Of a DNA stretch of 64,000 nucleotides, positions 54,956 to 63,012 are shown in pieces; the first letter of the stretch is position 1; the number at the start of each line of letters is the position of its first letter. The position numbers and the translations under genes are program-made. Where the stretch lies: the NCBI RefSeq assembly GCF_013348805.1, contig NZ_CP054690.1, forward strand, positions 1,736,001-1,800,000, written 5' to 3'. The notes beneath the pieces are model-generated. The model saw only the letters and a program-made list of their open reading frames with translations. It was not told the DNA's origin and did no database searches. Source of the stretch: Rhodococcus sp. W8901. GTDB taxonomy: Bacteria; Actinomycetota; Actinomycetes; Mycobacteriales; Mycobacteriaceae.

Positions 54956-56371
54956 GTGGGCGTCGTGCTGCTCAGTTCGCTGAATCCTCTCGCAGTCGCC
55001 CGCGGCGACGACATGCCCGACGCCGTCCGGGTCGGCGACGCCACACTCTCGCGCACGGACATCCTCGGTGCTGCCGGAGCGCTGGCCAAGCGCATCACCG
55101 GCGCCCAGCGGGTCGCTGTGCTGGCCACGCCGTCGGCCTCGACGGTGGTCGCGATCGTCGGCTGCCTGCTCGCCGGCGTCACCGTCGTCCCGGTGCCACC
55201 GGATTCGGGCCCGGACGAGTTGGCGCACATCCTGTCCGACTCCGGGGCGCAGGCGTGGCTGGGGCAGGCATCCGAGGGGAGCGACCTGCCGGTAGTGCCG
55301 GTCCGGGTGCACGCCCGTGACTGGCACTCGCATCCCGAACCGCACCCCTCGTCCACCGCTTTCGTGCTCTACACGTCCGGCACGACGGGCCCGCCGAAGG
55401 GTGTGCTGCTGAGCCGCCGCGCGATTGCCGCGGGCGTCGATGCCCTCGCCGAGGTATGGGGCTGGACATCGAAAGACATTTTGGTGCACGGCCTTCCGCT
55501 GTTCCACGTGCACGGACTGATTCTGGGTGTGCTCGGCCCGCTACGCATCGGCAGTCGGCTGATCCACACCGTCAAGCCGACGCCGCAGGCGTACGCGGAG
55601 GCGGCGAAGGCGGGCGGGTCGTTGTTCTTCGGGGTGCCGACCGTGTGGTCGCGCGTGGTCGAGGACGAGGAGTCGGCCCGCGCGCTGAGCGGCGCCCGGC
55701 TCCTGGTGTCGGGCAGCGCGGCACTGCCGGTGCCGGTGTTCGAGCGGCTGCAGGAGCTGACCGGCATCGCCCCGGTCGAGCGGTACGGCATGAGCGAGAG
55801 CATGCTCACCCTCAGTACCCGCGTCGACGGCGAACGCCGGCCCGGTTGGGTGGGCACCCCGGTGCGCGGCGTCGAGACCCGGCTGCGCGACGAGCAGGGC
55901 GGCGACGTCCCGCACGACGGCGAGAGCATCGGCGGCCTGCAGGTGCGCGGGCCGATGCTGTTCGACGGTTATCTCGATCGCCCCGACGCGACCGCCGAGT
56001 CGTGGACCGAGGACGGGTGGTTCAAGACCGGTGACGTGGCGGTGATCGACGAGGGCGGCTTCCACCGCATCGTCGGCCGCGAATCCACCGACCTGATCAA
56101 GTCCGGCGGCTACCGCATCGGCGCCGGCGAGGTCGAGACCTCGCTCCTCGGGTATCCGGGCGTGAAGGAGGCCGCGGTGGTGGGACTGTCGGACGCCGAC
56201 CTGGGGCAGCGGATCGTCGCGTACGTCGTGGGGGAGGGCCTCGACGAGGAGGCCCTCATCGCGCACGTGGCGGGACAGCTGTCGGTGCACAAGCGGCCCC
56301 GCGAGGTCCGCATCGTCGACGGCCTGCCGCGCAACGCGATGGGCAAGGTGCAGAAGAAGCTGCTCGCCTGA
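54956..56371 (+). CDS. fadD36: Acyl-CoA synthetase FadD36
   Basis: 471 residues, short for the family. AMP-binding motif LYTSGTTGPPKGVLLS is near residue 139, with VERYGMSESMLTLSTRVDGE near 273, GWFKTGDVAVID near 353 and the C-terminal Lys in PRNAMGKVQKKLL. VLVHGLPLFHVHGL and the VTVVPVPPDSGPDELAH segment closely match M. tuberculosis FadD36 (Rv1193), also downstream of the proline genes. Members resemble malonyl- and methylmalonyl-CoA synthetases in motif layout; the true substrate is unknown. GTG at 54956; a later GTG at 54965 is possible. Confidence 0.88.
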   Translation: MGVVLLSSLNPLAVARGDDMPDAVRVGDATLSRTDILGAAGALAKRITGAQRVAVLATPSASTVVAIVGCLLAGVTVVPVPPDSGPDELAHILSDSGAQAWLGQASEGSDLPVVPVRVHARDWHSHPEPHPSSTAFVLYTSGTTGPPKGVLLSRRAIAAGVDALAEVWGWTSKDILVHGLPLFHVHGLILGVLGPLRIGSRLIHTVKPTPQAYAEAAKAGGSLFFGVPTVWSRVVEDEESARALSGARLLVSGSAALPVPVFERLQELTGIAPVERYGMSESMLTLSTRVDGERRPGWVGTPVRGVETRLRDEQGGDVPHDGESIGGLQVRGPMLFDGYLDRPDATAESWTEDGWFKTGDVAVIDEGGFHRIVGRESTDLIKSGGYRIGAGEVETSLLGYPGVKEAAVVGLSDADLGQRIVAYVVGEGLDEEALIAHVAGQLSVHKRPREVRIVDGLPRNAMGKVQKKLLA

Positions 56372-56381
56372 GGCGACGCTG

Positions 56382-57125
56382 CTACAACAGGTACGTCACC
56401 TTCGACTCCCCGAGGAAGTCACCGGGGTGGGTGACCGGGGCGCCGAGCATGCCCGCGCAGGCGTCGATGAGGAAGTAGCCGAGGCCCGTCCAGTCCGCTG
56501 GGGTGGGTTCCACCTGGACCCGGGATTCGTACTCCGCGCACGCGTCGATCACCGTGCGTCCGAGCATCCAGGATCTTCCGTTGAAGATCGGTTCGGGGAC
56601 CGCGGAGAAGTGCGCCCGGATCCGGTGGATCAGGTGGTCGGTGAGCGGATCTGCCGTGACGGACTCGGCGACCGAGGCGGCCACGGACGGCACCGTGCGT
56701 AGTTGCTGCAGAAACCGTGCCCGCCAGCTGGGGGCGGGACGCGCGGCCAGCAGATCGGTGAACGGCAGGATCAGGCAGGCCAGCAGGCCGGTGATCGGGG
56801 CGTCGTCGCCGAGTTCGGCGACCAGTTCGGCGCGCCGAGCCCGCGCGTACTCGGTGTGGCGATCGAGCAGTGCCCGCACCAGTTCGTCGCGGCCGCCGAA
56901 GTGATAGCTCACCGCTGAATGGTTGGCGTTGCCGGAGTGTTCGGCGATACGCCGGTTGGAGACCGCGTCGATGCCGTCCGTGGCGTACAGCTCCTCGGCC
57001 GCGTCCAGCAGGGCATTGCGCACCCGGTCGCCGTGCTGTCCCAATGTGGTTCCCCTCTCGCCGTGACCGTGGGCCGAGTCGCGGCTGCGGTGCCCTGGTG
57101 GGACGAACGTCACCGCCTCGATCAT
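56382..57125 (-). CDS. TetR-family regulator
   Basis: 247 residues. The helix-turn-helix is DAAEELYATDGIDAVSNRRI followed by AEHSGNANHSAVSYHFGGRD (about 42-81). The longer C-terminal part (FNGRSWMLGRTVIDACAEYE) is ligand-binding. An N-terminal 30-residue extension before the DNA-binding domain is unusual; a later start is possible. It is divergent from the duplicated membrane-transport-like gene (89 bases between starts), which is its likely target, and convergent with fadD36. Confidence 0.88.
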   Translation of the reverse strand: MIEAVTFVPPGHRSRDSAHGHGERGTTLGQHGDRVRNALLDAAEELYATDGIDAVSNRRIAEHSGNANHSAVSYHFGGRDELVRALLDRHTEYARARRAELVAELGDDAPITGLLACLILPFTDLLAARPAPSWRARFLQQLRTVPSVAASVAESVTADPLTDHLIHRIRAHFSAVPEPIFNGRSWMLGRTVIDACAEYESRVQVEPTPADWTGLGYFLIDACAGMLGAPVTHPGDFLGESKVTYLL

Positions 57126-57214
57126 TGTCTAATTTAAGTCAGGCGGCGTAATTTTTGGGTGTCGGTTCGGATCGACGCGTTCATGCACGGACAACGAGTA
57201 GCGGGAGCACGACT

Positions 57215-59344
57215 GTGACATCCACATCCACGGCGACCACCGACGGTCCTCCGGGGCACACCCCCGAGACCGAGGCCGATCCGGCCCGGGCCAAGAAGGA
57301 GAGGATCGGTCGCTACGTCGCGATGGTCCTGCTCCCGTTCCTGATGGTCGGGATGATGATCACGGGCTACCTGGCGACCATGCACGCGCCGACGCCGCAC
57401 GACATGCCGATCGCCGTCGCGGGTCCCGCGCCGCAGGCCGAGCAGTTCGCCGACGCCCTCGCTGCCGAGAACCCGTCCGCGGTCGACGTTCGGGTGGTCG
57501 CCACCGATGCCGACGCCCGGCAGTTGGTCCTCGACCGCGAGGTCGCGGGATCGGTGGTGCTCTCGGACCCGGGTGAGGGCAGCGCGACGGTGTACACCGC
57601 CACCGCGGCCGGTGCGTCCCAGGTCGGCACCGTCACCGGACTCCTGGCGCCGGAGGTGGTGGGGCAGGGCCTCACGTTGCAGACCGAGGACCTGGCCCCG
57701 CTACCCGACAACGACAGCGCCGGCCTCACTGCGATGTTCATGACGACGGCGCTGATGCTGGCGGGCTACATGCCGCTGAGCCTGATGCTGTCGAACTCGC
57801 CGGAACTGCTGCGCTTCCGCCGGTTCGTGCCCATCCTCGCGGGCTGGTCCGCGCTGATCGCCGGGCTGGTGTGGCTCGTCGCAGGGCCGGTCCTCGGTGC
57901 GGTGGAGGGGAACACCGCGGTGATCCTGGGCATCTCCTGGCTCGCGGTCTTCGCGGTCGGCTCCGTGCAGCTGTTCCTCACCCGGATCCTCGGCCCGATG
58001 GCCGTCCTGGCCGGCATGTTGTTCCTGATGGTGCTCGGCGTGCCCGCGTCGAACATGGGCATGTCGGTCCACACGATGCCGTCGTTCTACACGACGTTGC
58101 ACAGCTTCCTGCCGACACCGGCCACCGGTGAGGCGCTGCGCTCGGTCCTGTACTTCGGTGGCGACGGTGTCGGCACACACCTGACGGTCCTCGTCGTCGG
58201 CACACTGCTCGCGCTGGCGGCGACGCTCGGCATCGACGCGCTGAAGCGTCGTCGCAACCCGGACGCCGGGACGCCGGAGGTGACCATGCAGTCGCTGACC
58301 GCGGGCCCGCGTCCCGCCAGCAACCGGATTCGCTACGCCACGCTGGCGTTCTTCCCGCTGGGCATGGTCGTGATGATGATTTCGTTCATGCTCGGCGCCA
58401 TGTACCAACCGGCGCCGCAGGACATGCCCGTCGCGGTGGTCGCGGCGAATGCCGAGCAGGCCGAGCAGGCAGTGGGCGGTCTGGATCGGAGCATGCCCGG
58501 CCTGTTCGACCTGCATGCGTCCGACTCGGTCGATGCGGCCCGCGCGCAGGTGGAGGACCGGACCGTGGTGGCCGCCTACGTGCTGCCGTCCGCCGAGAAT
58601 CCCTCCGCGACCCTGATCACCAACGAGGCCGCCGGTGTCAGCCAGAAGCAGGTCGTGGAGCGCGTGTTCGGTCAGATCGCGACGGGACAGCAGGTGCCGA
58701 TGTCCGGTGAGACCGTCGCCTCGCTCGATGCCGGGGACACGATGGGCACGGTGAGCCTGTACGTCGCGATGGGTTGGATCATGGCCGGCTTCATGATCGT
58801 CATCGTCGCGTCGAGTGCCGCGCCGATGGTGATGGGGCTGCGCAAGCTGCTGCCGGTGATCGCCGGGTGGGCGGTGTTCATGTCCGTCGTCGTCTGGCTG
58901 ATCGCGGGCCCGCTCGTCGGCGCCGTCGACGGGCACTTCCTGCCACTGGTCGGCGCCGGCATCGTGGCGATCGTCGCGACGGCGCTGTTCACGACCGTCT
59001 TCGTGCGTCTGCTGGGCTTACTGGCGGTGCTGCCCGTCGTCGCGATCCTGATGTTCCTCGGTGTCCCGGCCTCCGGTGGTGCGCTGTCGATCTACATGGA
59101 GCCCGCGGTCTTCCGGTTCCTGCACGACGTCCTGCCGATGCCGGCAGCCGTCGAATCGGTGCGGTCGATCCTGTACTTCGGCGGCGACGCCGTCGGCTCG
59201 CACCTGATCACCTTCGCGATCTGGGGTGTCATCTCCCTGCTGTGCGTCGTGGTCATCGACAGGGTCCGCCCGCTGCCGGCGGCGGAGCCGGTGCAGGCGC
59301 CCGCACCTGACGACGACGCCGTCGAGGTGGCCGTGCGGATCTGA
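57215..59344 (+). CDS. Internally duplicated membrane protein (YhgE/Pip-like halves)
   Basis: 709 residues from the GTG at 57215 (GGGAG upstream). Each half has one N-terminal helix, an external domain and five to six further helices. First half: VAMVLLPFLMVGMMITGYLA, then HAPTPHDMPIAVAGPAPQAE, later VPASNMGMSVHTMPSFYTTL and GEALRSVLYFGGDGVGTHL. Second half: FFPLGMVVMMISFMLGAMYQ, then PAPQDMPVAVVAANAEQAEQ, and VESVRSILYFGGDAVGSHL. The matching order shows a full tandem duplication around residue 365. The layout resembles single YhgE/Pip or ABC-2-type exporters that work as dimers, so the fusion may be an obligate pseudo-dimer. No ATPase is adjacent. Probably controlled by the divergent TetR protein. 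Confidence 0.85.
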   Translation: MTSTSTATTDGPPGHTPETEADPARAKKERIGRYVAMVLLPFLMVGMMITGYLATMHAPTPHDMPIAVAGPAPQAEQFADALAAENPSAVDVRVVATDADARQLVLDREVAGSVVLSDPGEGSATVYTATAAGASQVGTVTGLLAPEVVGQGLTLQTEDLAPLPDNDSAGLTAMFMTTALMLAGYMPLSLMLSNSPELLRFRRFVPILAGWSALIAGLVWLVAGPVLGAVEGNTAVILGISWLAVFAVGSVQLFLTRILGPMAVLAGMLFLMVLGVPASNMGMSVHTMPSFYTTLHSFLPTPATGEALRSVLYFGGDGVGTHLTVLVVGTLLALAATLGIDALKRRRNPDAGTPEVTMQSLTAGPRPASNRIRYATLAFFPLGMVVMMISFMLGAMYQPAPQDMPVAVVAANAEQAEQAVGGLDRSMPGLFDLHASDSVDAARAQVEDRTVVAAYVLPSAENPSATLITNEAAGVSQKQVVERVFGQIATGQQVPMSGETVASLDAGDTMGTVSLYVAMGWIMAGFMIVIVASSAAPMVMGLRKLLPVIAGWAVFMSVVVWLIAGPLVGAVDGHFLPLVGAGIVAIVATALFTTVFVRLLGLLAVLPVVAILMFLGVPASGGALSIYMEPAVFRFLHDVLPMPAAVESVRSILYFGGDAVGSHLITFAIWGVISLLCVVVIDRVRPLPAAEPVQAPAPDDDAVEVAVRI

Positions 59345-59377
59345 CCGGGGCAAGGCGAGCGGGCGTACCGTTCGGTT

Positions 59378-60412
59378 ATGAGCGCCGTCACGAGCACCCG
59401 CATCGTCCTCGCCTCACGTCCGCACGGCGAGCCGACCGCCGACAACTTCCGCACCGAGACCGTGGACCTGCCCGCGCTGCAGGACGGCCAGGTCCTGCTG
59501 CGCACCGTGTATCTGTCGCTGGATCCGTACATGCGCGGCCGGATGAGCGCCGCCGAGTCGTACGCCGCGTCGGTGGAGGTCGGCGACGTCATGGTGGGCG
59601 CCACGGTGTCGCAGGTGGTCGAGTCCCGGCACCCGCGGATCGAGCCCGGCGCCTACGTGCTCGCGTACTCCGGCTGGCAGTCGCACGCCGTGGTGGACGG
59701 CGACGCGGTGCGGATCCTGGATCCGGACCGCGCGCCGCTGTCCACCGCGGTCGGTGTGCTGGGCATGCCCGGATTCACCGCGTACTCGGGCCTGCTGAAG
59801 ATCGGGCGCCCGCAGCCGGGGGAGACCGTCGTGGTGGCCGCGGCGTCGGGTCCGGTCGGGTCGGCCGTGGGTCAGATCGCGAAGATCCACGGCGCGCGGG
59901 CGGTCGGGATCGCCGGGGGTCCGGACAAGTGCGCGTACGTGCGGGACGAACTCGGGTTCGATGCCGCGATCGACCACCGCGCACCGGACTTCGCCGAGCA
60001 GTTGACCGCGGCGGTCCCCGACGGCATCGATGTCTACTTCGAGAACGTCGGCGGCGCCGTCACCGCCGCGGTGCTGCCGCTGCTCAACCTGTATGCGCGA
60101 ATCCCGGTGTGCGGGTTGGTGGCCCAGTACAACGCCGCTGCCGTGCCGGAGGGGCCGGACCGGCTGCCCGGATTCATGGGGCTGGTTCTCGTCAAGAGCC
60201 TCACCGTCCGCGGCTTCATCCAGTCCGAGTTCGTCCGGGAGATGTACGCGGACTTCGAACGCGACGCCTCCCGGTGGATCGGAGAGGGCCGGCTGAAGTA
60301 CCGGGAGGACGTCGTCGACGGACTGGAGAATGCGCCGACCGCGTTCCTGGGAATGCTGCACGGCACGAACTTCGGCAAGCTCGTCGTCCGGGTGGGCCCG
60401 GACGACGAGTGA
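59378..60412 (+). CDS. NADP-dependent MDR oxidoreductase (LTB4 dehydrogenase/CurA-like)
   Basis: 344 residues of the zinc-free medium-chain dehydrogenase type. LSLDPYMRGRMS (about 48) is the family signature, the nucleotide-binding motif is VVVAAASGPVGSAVGQIAKI (about 150), followed by IAGGPDKCAYVRDELGFDAA, FENVGG and the C-terminal PTAFLGMLHGTNFGKLVVRV. Relatives reduce alpha,beta-unsaturated ketones with NADPH. The native substrate is unknown. It is convergent with the dioxygenase gene, the stops being three bases apart. Confidence 0.9.
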   Translation: MSAVTSTRIVLASRPHGEPTADNFRTETVDLPALQDGQVLLRTVYLSLDPYMRGRMSAAESYAASVEVGDVMVGATVSQVVESRHPRIEPGAYVLAYSGWQSHAVVDGDAVRILDPDRAPLSTAVGVLGMPGFTAYSGLLKIGRPQPGETVVVAAASGPVGSAVGQIAKIHGARAVGIAGGPDKCAYVRDELGFDAAIDHRAPDFAEQLTAAVPDGIDVYFENVGGAVTAAVLPLLNLYARIPVCGLVAQYNAAAVPEGPDRLPGFMGLVLVKSLTVRGFIQSEFVREMYADFERDASRWIGEGRLKYREDVVDGLENAPTAFLGMLHGTNFGKLVVRVGPDDE

Positions 60413-60415
60413 CGG

Positions 60416-61387
60416 TCAGGCCGGGATGCCGACCGGCTTGTCGCCGACGATCGAGATGCGGTCCATGACCCGGCGGGCCGGGTAGTAGTCGCTGGCCGCG
60501 TAGTGCTGGCAGGTCCGGTTGTCCCAGAACGCGATCGTGTTGGTCCGCCACCGCAGCCGGACCTGGAACTCGGGACGCTGCACGTGCCGGTACAGCATCG
60601 TCAGCAGTTCGTTGGACTCCTGCTCCGACACACCCAGAATGCGCTGCGTGAAGCCGATGTTGACGAACAGCACGCGCCGGCCGGTCTCCGGGATGACCCG
60701 CACCACCGGGTGCGTCACCGCGGGGAAGTTCGGTCGGAGCATCTCCACGGCCTCCGGCGGCATGCCGCGGCCGAACGAGTTGATCCAGTCGTGCTCGGCG
60801 TCGAGGTGGTCGATCCGCGCCCGGATGTCCTCGGGGAGGAGATCGTAGGCCGCGGCGGTATCGGTCCACAGCGTGTCGCCGCCGACCGGTGGGATCTCGA
60901 CCGCGCGCAGAACGGCTGCGAACGAGGGGAATTCGTGCCAGGTGACGTCGTTGTGCCACAGGTTCTCGACACCGATCGCCATCGCGTCCTTCGCGAGGGT
61001 GGCGACGTCCGTGTCGCTCTGGCCGGGCTGGGTGTACTTGAAGAACGGGTGCTGTTCCAGATCGCCCCATCGGGCCGCGAACGCGCGGTGGTCGGCGCGG
61101 TCGATGTCCTGGTCGCGGAAGAACAGCACCTTCCACTCGAGCAGCGCGCGGCGCAGTTCGGCGAGCACCTCGTCGGACAGGTCGCCGTCGAGTCGGATCC
61201 CGGAGATCTCCGCACCGATCGTGGGGGTCTGCGGATCGAGCGAGAACAGTTCGTAGGGCCGGTCTTCGGTGGTCGGCGCGGCCCCGGCGGTCCGGGGTGC
61301 CACGAGCGGGCCGAAGGCGGCCAACGGATCCGTCGGCCGGGGCGCGATGTTGGTGTGGAACGCCTGTGGTGTGGACGAGACGGTCAT
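60416..61387 (-). CDS. TauD/TfdA-family Fe(II)/2-oxoglutarate dioxygenase
   Basis: 323 residues. The iron-binding His-x-Asp is in LWHNDVTWHEFPS (about 143-155) and the distal His in TCQHYAASDYYP (about 300), followed by the 2-oxoglutarate Arg in RRVMDRISIVG. GRRVLFVNIGFTQRILGV is typical of the TauD/AtsK/TfdA group, which act on sulfonates, alkyl sulfates or aryloxyacids. An N-terminal extension of about 40 residues is unusual. It is 10 bases downstream of a TetR gene in the same transcript, which suggests that regulator governs it. Confidence 0.88.
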   Translation of the reverse strand: MTVSSTPQAFHTNIAPRPTDPLAAFGPLVAPRTAGAAPTTEDRPYELFSLDPQTPTIGAEISGIRLDGDLSDEVLAELRRALLEWKVLFFRDQDIDRADHRAFAARWGDLEQHPFFKYTQPGQSDTDVATLAKDAMAIGVENLWHNDVTWHEFPSFAAVLRAVEIPPVGGDTLWTDTAAAYDLLPEDIRARIDHLDAEHDWINSFGRGMPPEAVEMLRPNFPAVTHPVVRVIPETGRRVLFVNIGFTQRILGVSEQESNELLTMLYRHVQRPEFQVRLRWRTNTIAFWDNRTCQHYAASDYYPARRVMDRISIVGDKPVGIPA

Positions 61388-61397
61388 GGCGGACTCC

Positions 61398-62045
61398 TCA
61401 GGAATCGAAGGTGGCGGGGTCTCCGGTGATTTCGGTGGTTTCCGGCGACATCGGTGCGGTCAGCACGGCCACGCAGATGTCGACGAGATCCGAGACGATC
61501 GCGGCCGTCTGTCGCGGCGTGCGATCCTGGCCCTCCCGCATCGCGAGAGTGACCATGGCGAGGGTGATCGCGTCGGACGCCCGCCAGGCCGCGACCTCCC
61601 GGGGAACCTCGGCGAGGTTGACGAGCAGGTCGTGCACGTGCCGGAAACTCTTGGCGCTCATGTGCTTCTGGATGATGTCGGCGAGCGCGGGATCGAAGGT
61701 GGCCTGGACCAGGAATCGGGCGTAGCGGCTGCCGGGGCGGCCGAGGGTCTGCGCGGCCAGTGGCTGGACGAGGGCCTCGACCGCCTGACGCGGCGTGGGC
61801 GACAGACCCTGCCGCGCCCACTCGTCGAGGATCTCCTGGCGGCACCGGTCGACCGGCGACATGCGGGCCTCGACGACGGCCTCGATGAGCCCGTCGCGGG
61901 AACCGAAGTGATACTTCGCGGCCGACTTGTTCGACTGGTCGGCCGCGATCTGGACGTCCTTGAGTGTCATCGCGGGCATGCCCCGTTCGGCGACGAGGCG
62001 TTCGGCCGCGTCGATCATCGCCTGGCGGGCAGTGGTCCGAGTCAC
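61398..62045 (-). CDS. TetR-family regulator
   Basis: 215 residues, GTG start. The DNA-binding domain is RQAMIDAAERLVAERGMPAM followed by LKDVQIAADQSNKSAAKYHF (about 8-50). The C-terminal ligand domain has PGSRYARFLVQATFDPALAD. It lies upstream of the dioxygenase gene in one transcript. A perfect palindrome at 62056-62073, 10 bases before the start, is its likely autoregulatory site. Confidence 0.9.
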   Translation of the reverse strand: MTRTTARQAMIDAAERLVAERGMPAMTLKDVQIAADQSNKSAAKYHFGSRDGLIEAVVEARMSPVDRCRQEILDEWARQGLSPTPRQAVEALVQPLAAQTLGRPGSRYARFLVQATFDPALADIIQKHMSAKSFRHVHDLLVNLAEVPREVAAWRASDAITLAMVTLAMREGQDRTPRQTAAIVSDLVDICVAVLTAPMSPETTEITGDPATFDS

Positions 62046-62055
62046 AGTGACGACA

Positions 62056-62073
62056 TTAAGGCCGTGGCCTTAA
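62056..62073. promoter_or_regulatory. Candidate TetR operator
   Basis: TTAAGGC-CGTG-GCCTTAA is a perfect palindrome (7-bp arms). It lies between the enoyl-CoA hydratase stop and the TetR start on the minus strand, where the TetR-dioxygenase promoter is expected. Confidence 0.65.
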
Positions 62074-62124
62074 ACCGTCAATACTCGTCGACGGCTAGGT
62101 GGCATTCTTCTGTCACGGCGGAAC

Positions 62125-62934
62125 CTACCTGGCGTCGCGGAAGACCGGATCCCGCTTCTCGCGCCGTGCGAGGGTCGCCTCCTCGAAGTTGTCGGTCATC
62201 AGCCGGATGAGCAGCTGCCCGAGCCCCTCCTGGTTCATGTGTTGCGCCATCGACGACGCATCCAGGCTCGACCACAGCGTTCGTTTGGTCAGCTCGATGC
62301 CGGGGCGGGAGAACGACGCGATCCGCTGCGCCAGGTCGAACGCGTCGTCCAGTAGATCCTCCTGCGCGACGATGCGCGACACCAGTCCGATCCGTGCGGC
62401 CTCGTCGGCGTCGATGTCCCGGCCGGTGAGCATGATCTCGAACGCGCGCGACGATCCGATCGCGCGGGGCAGCAGGTAGCTCAGGCCCAGCTCGCTCGCG
62501 GTCAGACCGTTGTTGATGCCGGCCGCCCGGAAGTACGCCTCCGGCGCGGCCAGCCGGATGTCCGCCGCCATCGACAGACAGAAGCCGCCACCGATCGCGG
62601 CGCCGTTGACCGCCGCGATCACCGGCTGGTGCATGCGGCGCAGCGTGAGCACGACGTCGTCGAGCATCTCCATCGACCGCAGCGCGATCGACGGTCGGGT
62701 GAGCCCGTCGATGTGGGGCGGGCTGCCCGCGGACGTCTGGTCGGCGCCGGAGCAGAAGCCGTGGCCCGCCCCGGTCAGCACGAGGGCGCGCACCGAGTTG
62801 TCGCTGCTGATCGCCTCGAGCGATTCCTTGAACGGGACCATGACGTCGAACGCCATCGCGTTCATGCGTTCCGGACGGTTGAGGGTCACCAGCGCCACGT
62901 TCTCGCGCGGCCGTTCGACGAGGATGAAGCTCAA
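62125..62934 (-). CDS. Enoyl-CoA hydratase/isomerase family protein
   Basis: 269 residues from the TTG at 62934 (GGAGATCCG upstream). Crotonase motifs are LNRPERMNAMAFDVM, the oxyanion-hole GAGHGFCSGADQTS (about 55-68) and VNGAAIGGGFCLSMAADIRL (about 110), followed by AGINNGLTASELGLSYLLPR. The usual catalytic Glu pair is only partly matched (Glu in ASELGLSY). It resembles the mycobacterial EchA12 group. The substrate is a 2-enoyl-CoA of unknown chain. Confidence 0.88.
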   Translation of the reverse strand: MSFILVERPRENVALVTLNRPERMNAMAFDVMVPFKESLEAISSDNSVRALVLTGAGHGFCSGADQTSAGSPPHIDGLTRPSIALRSMEMLDDVVLTLRRMHQPVIAAVNGAAIGGGFCLSMAADIRLAAPEAYFRAAGINNGLTASELGLSYLLPRAIGSSRAFEIMLTGRDIDADEAARIGLVSRIVAQEDLLDDAFDLAQRIASFSRPGIELTKRTLWSSLDASSMAQHMNQEGLGQLLIRLMTDNFEEATLARREKRDPVFRDAR

Positions 62935-63012
62935 CGGATCTCCTACGGTCCCGGGGGCGATTGTGCGCCGACCCTACGCCGCAGGAGCGTCCGGTGTGCC
63001 CGTTCTCGCGAC

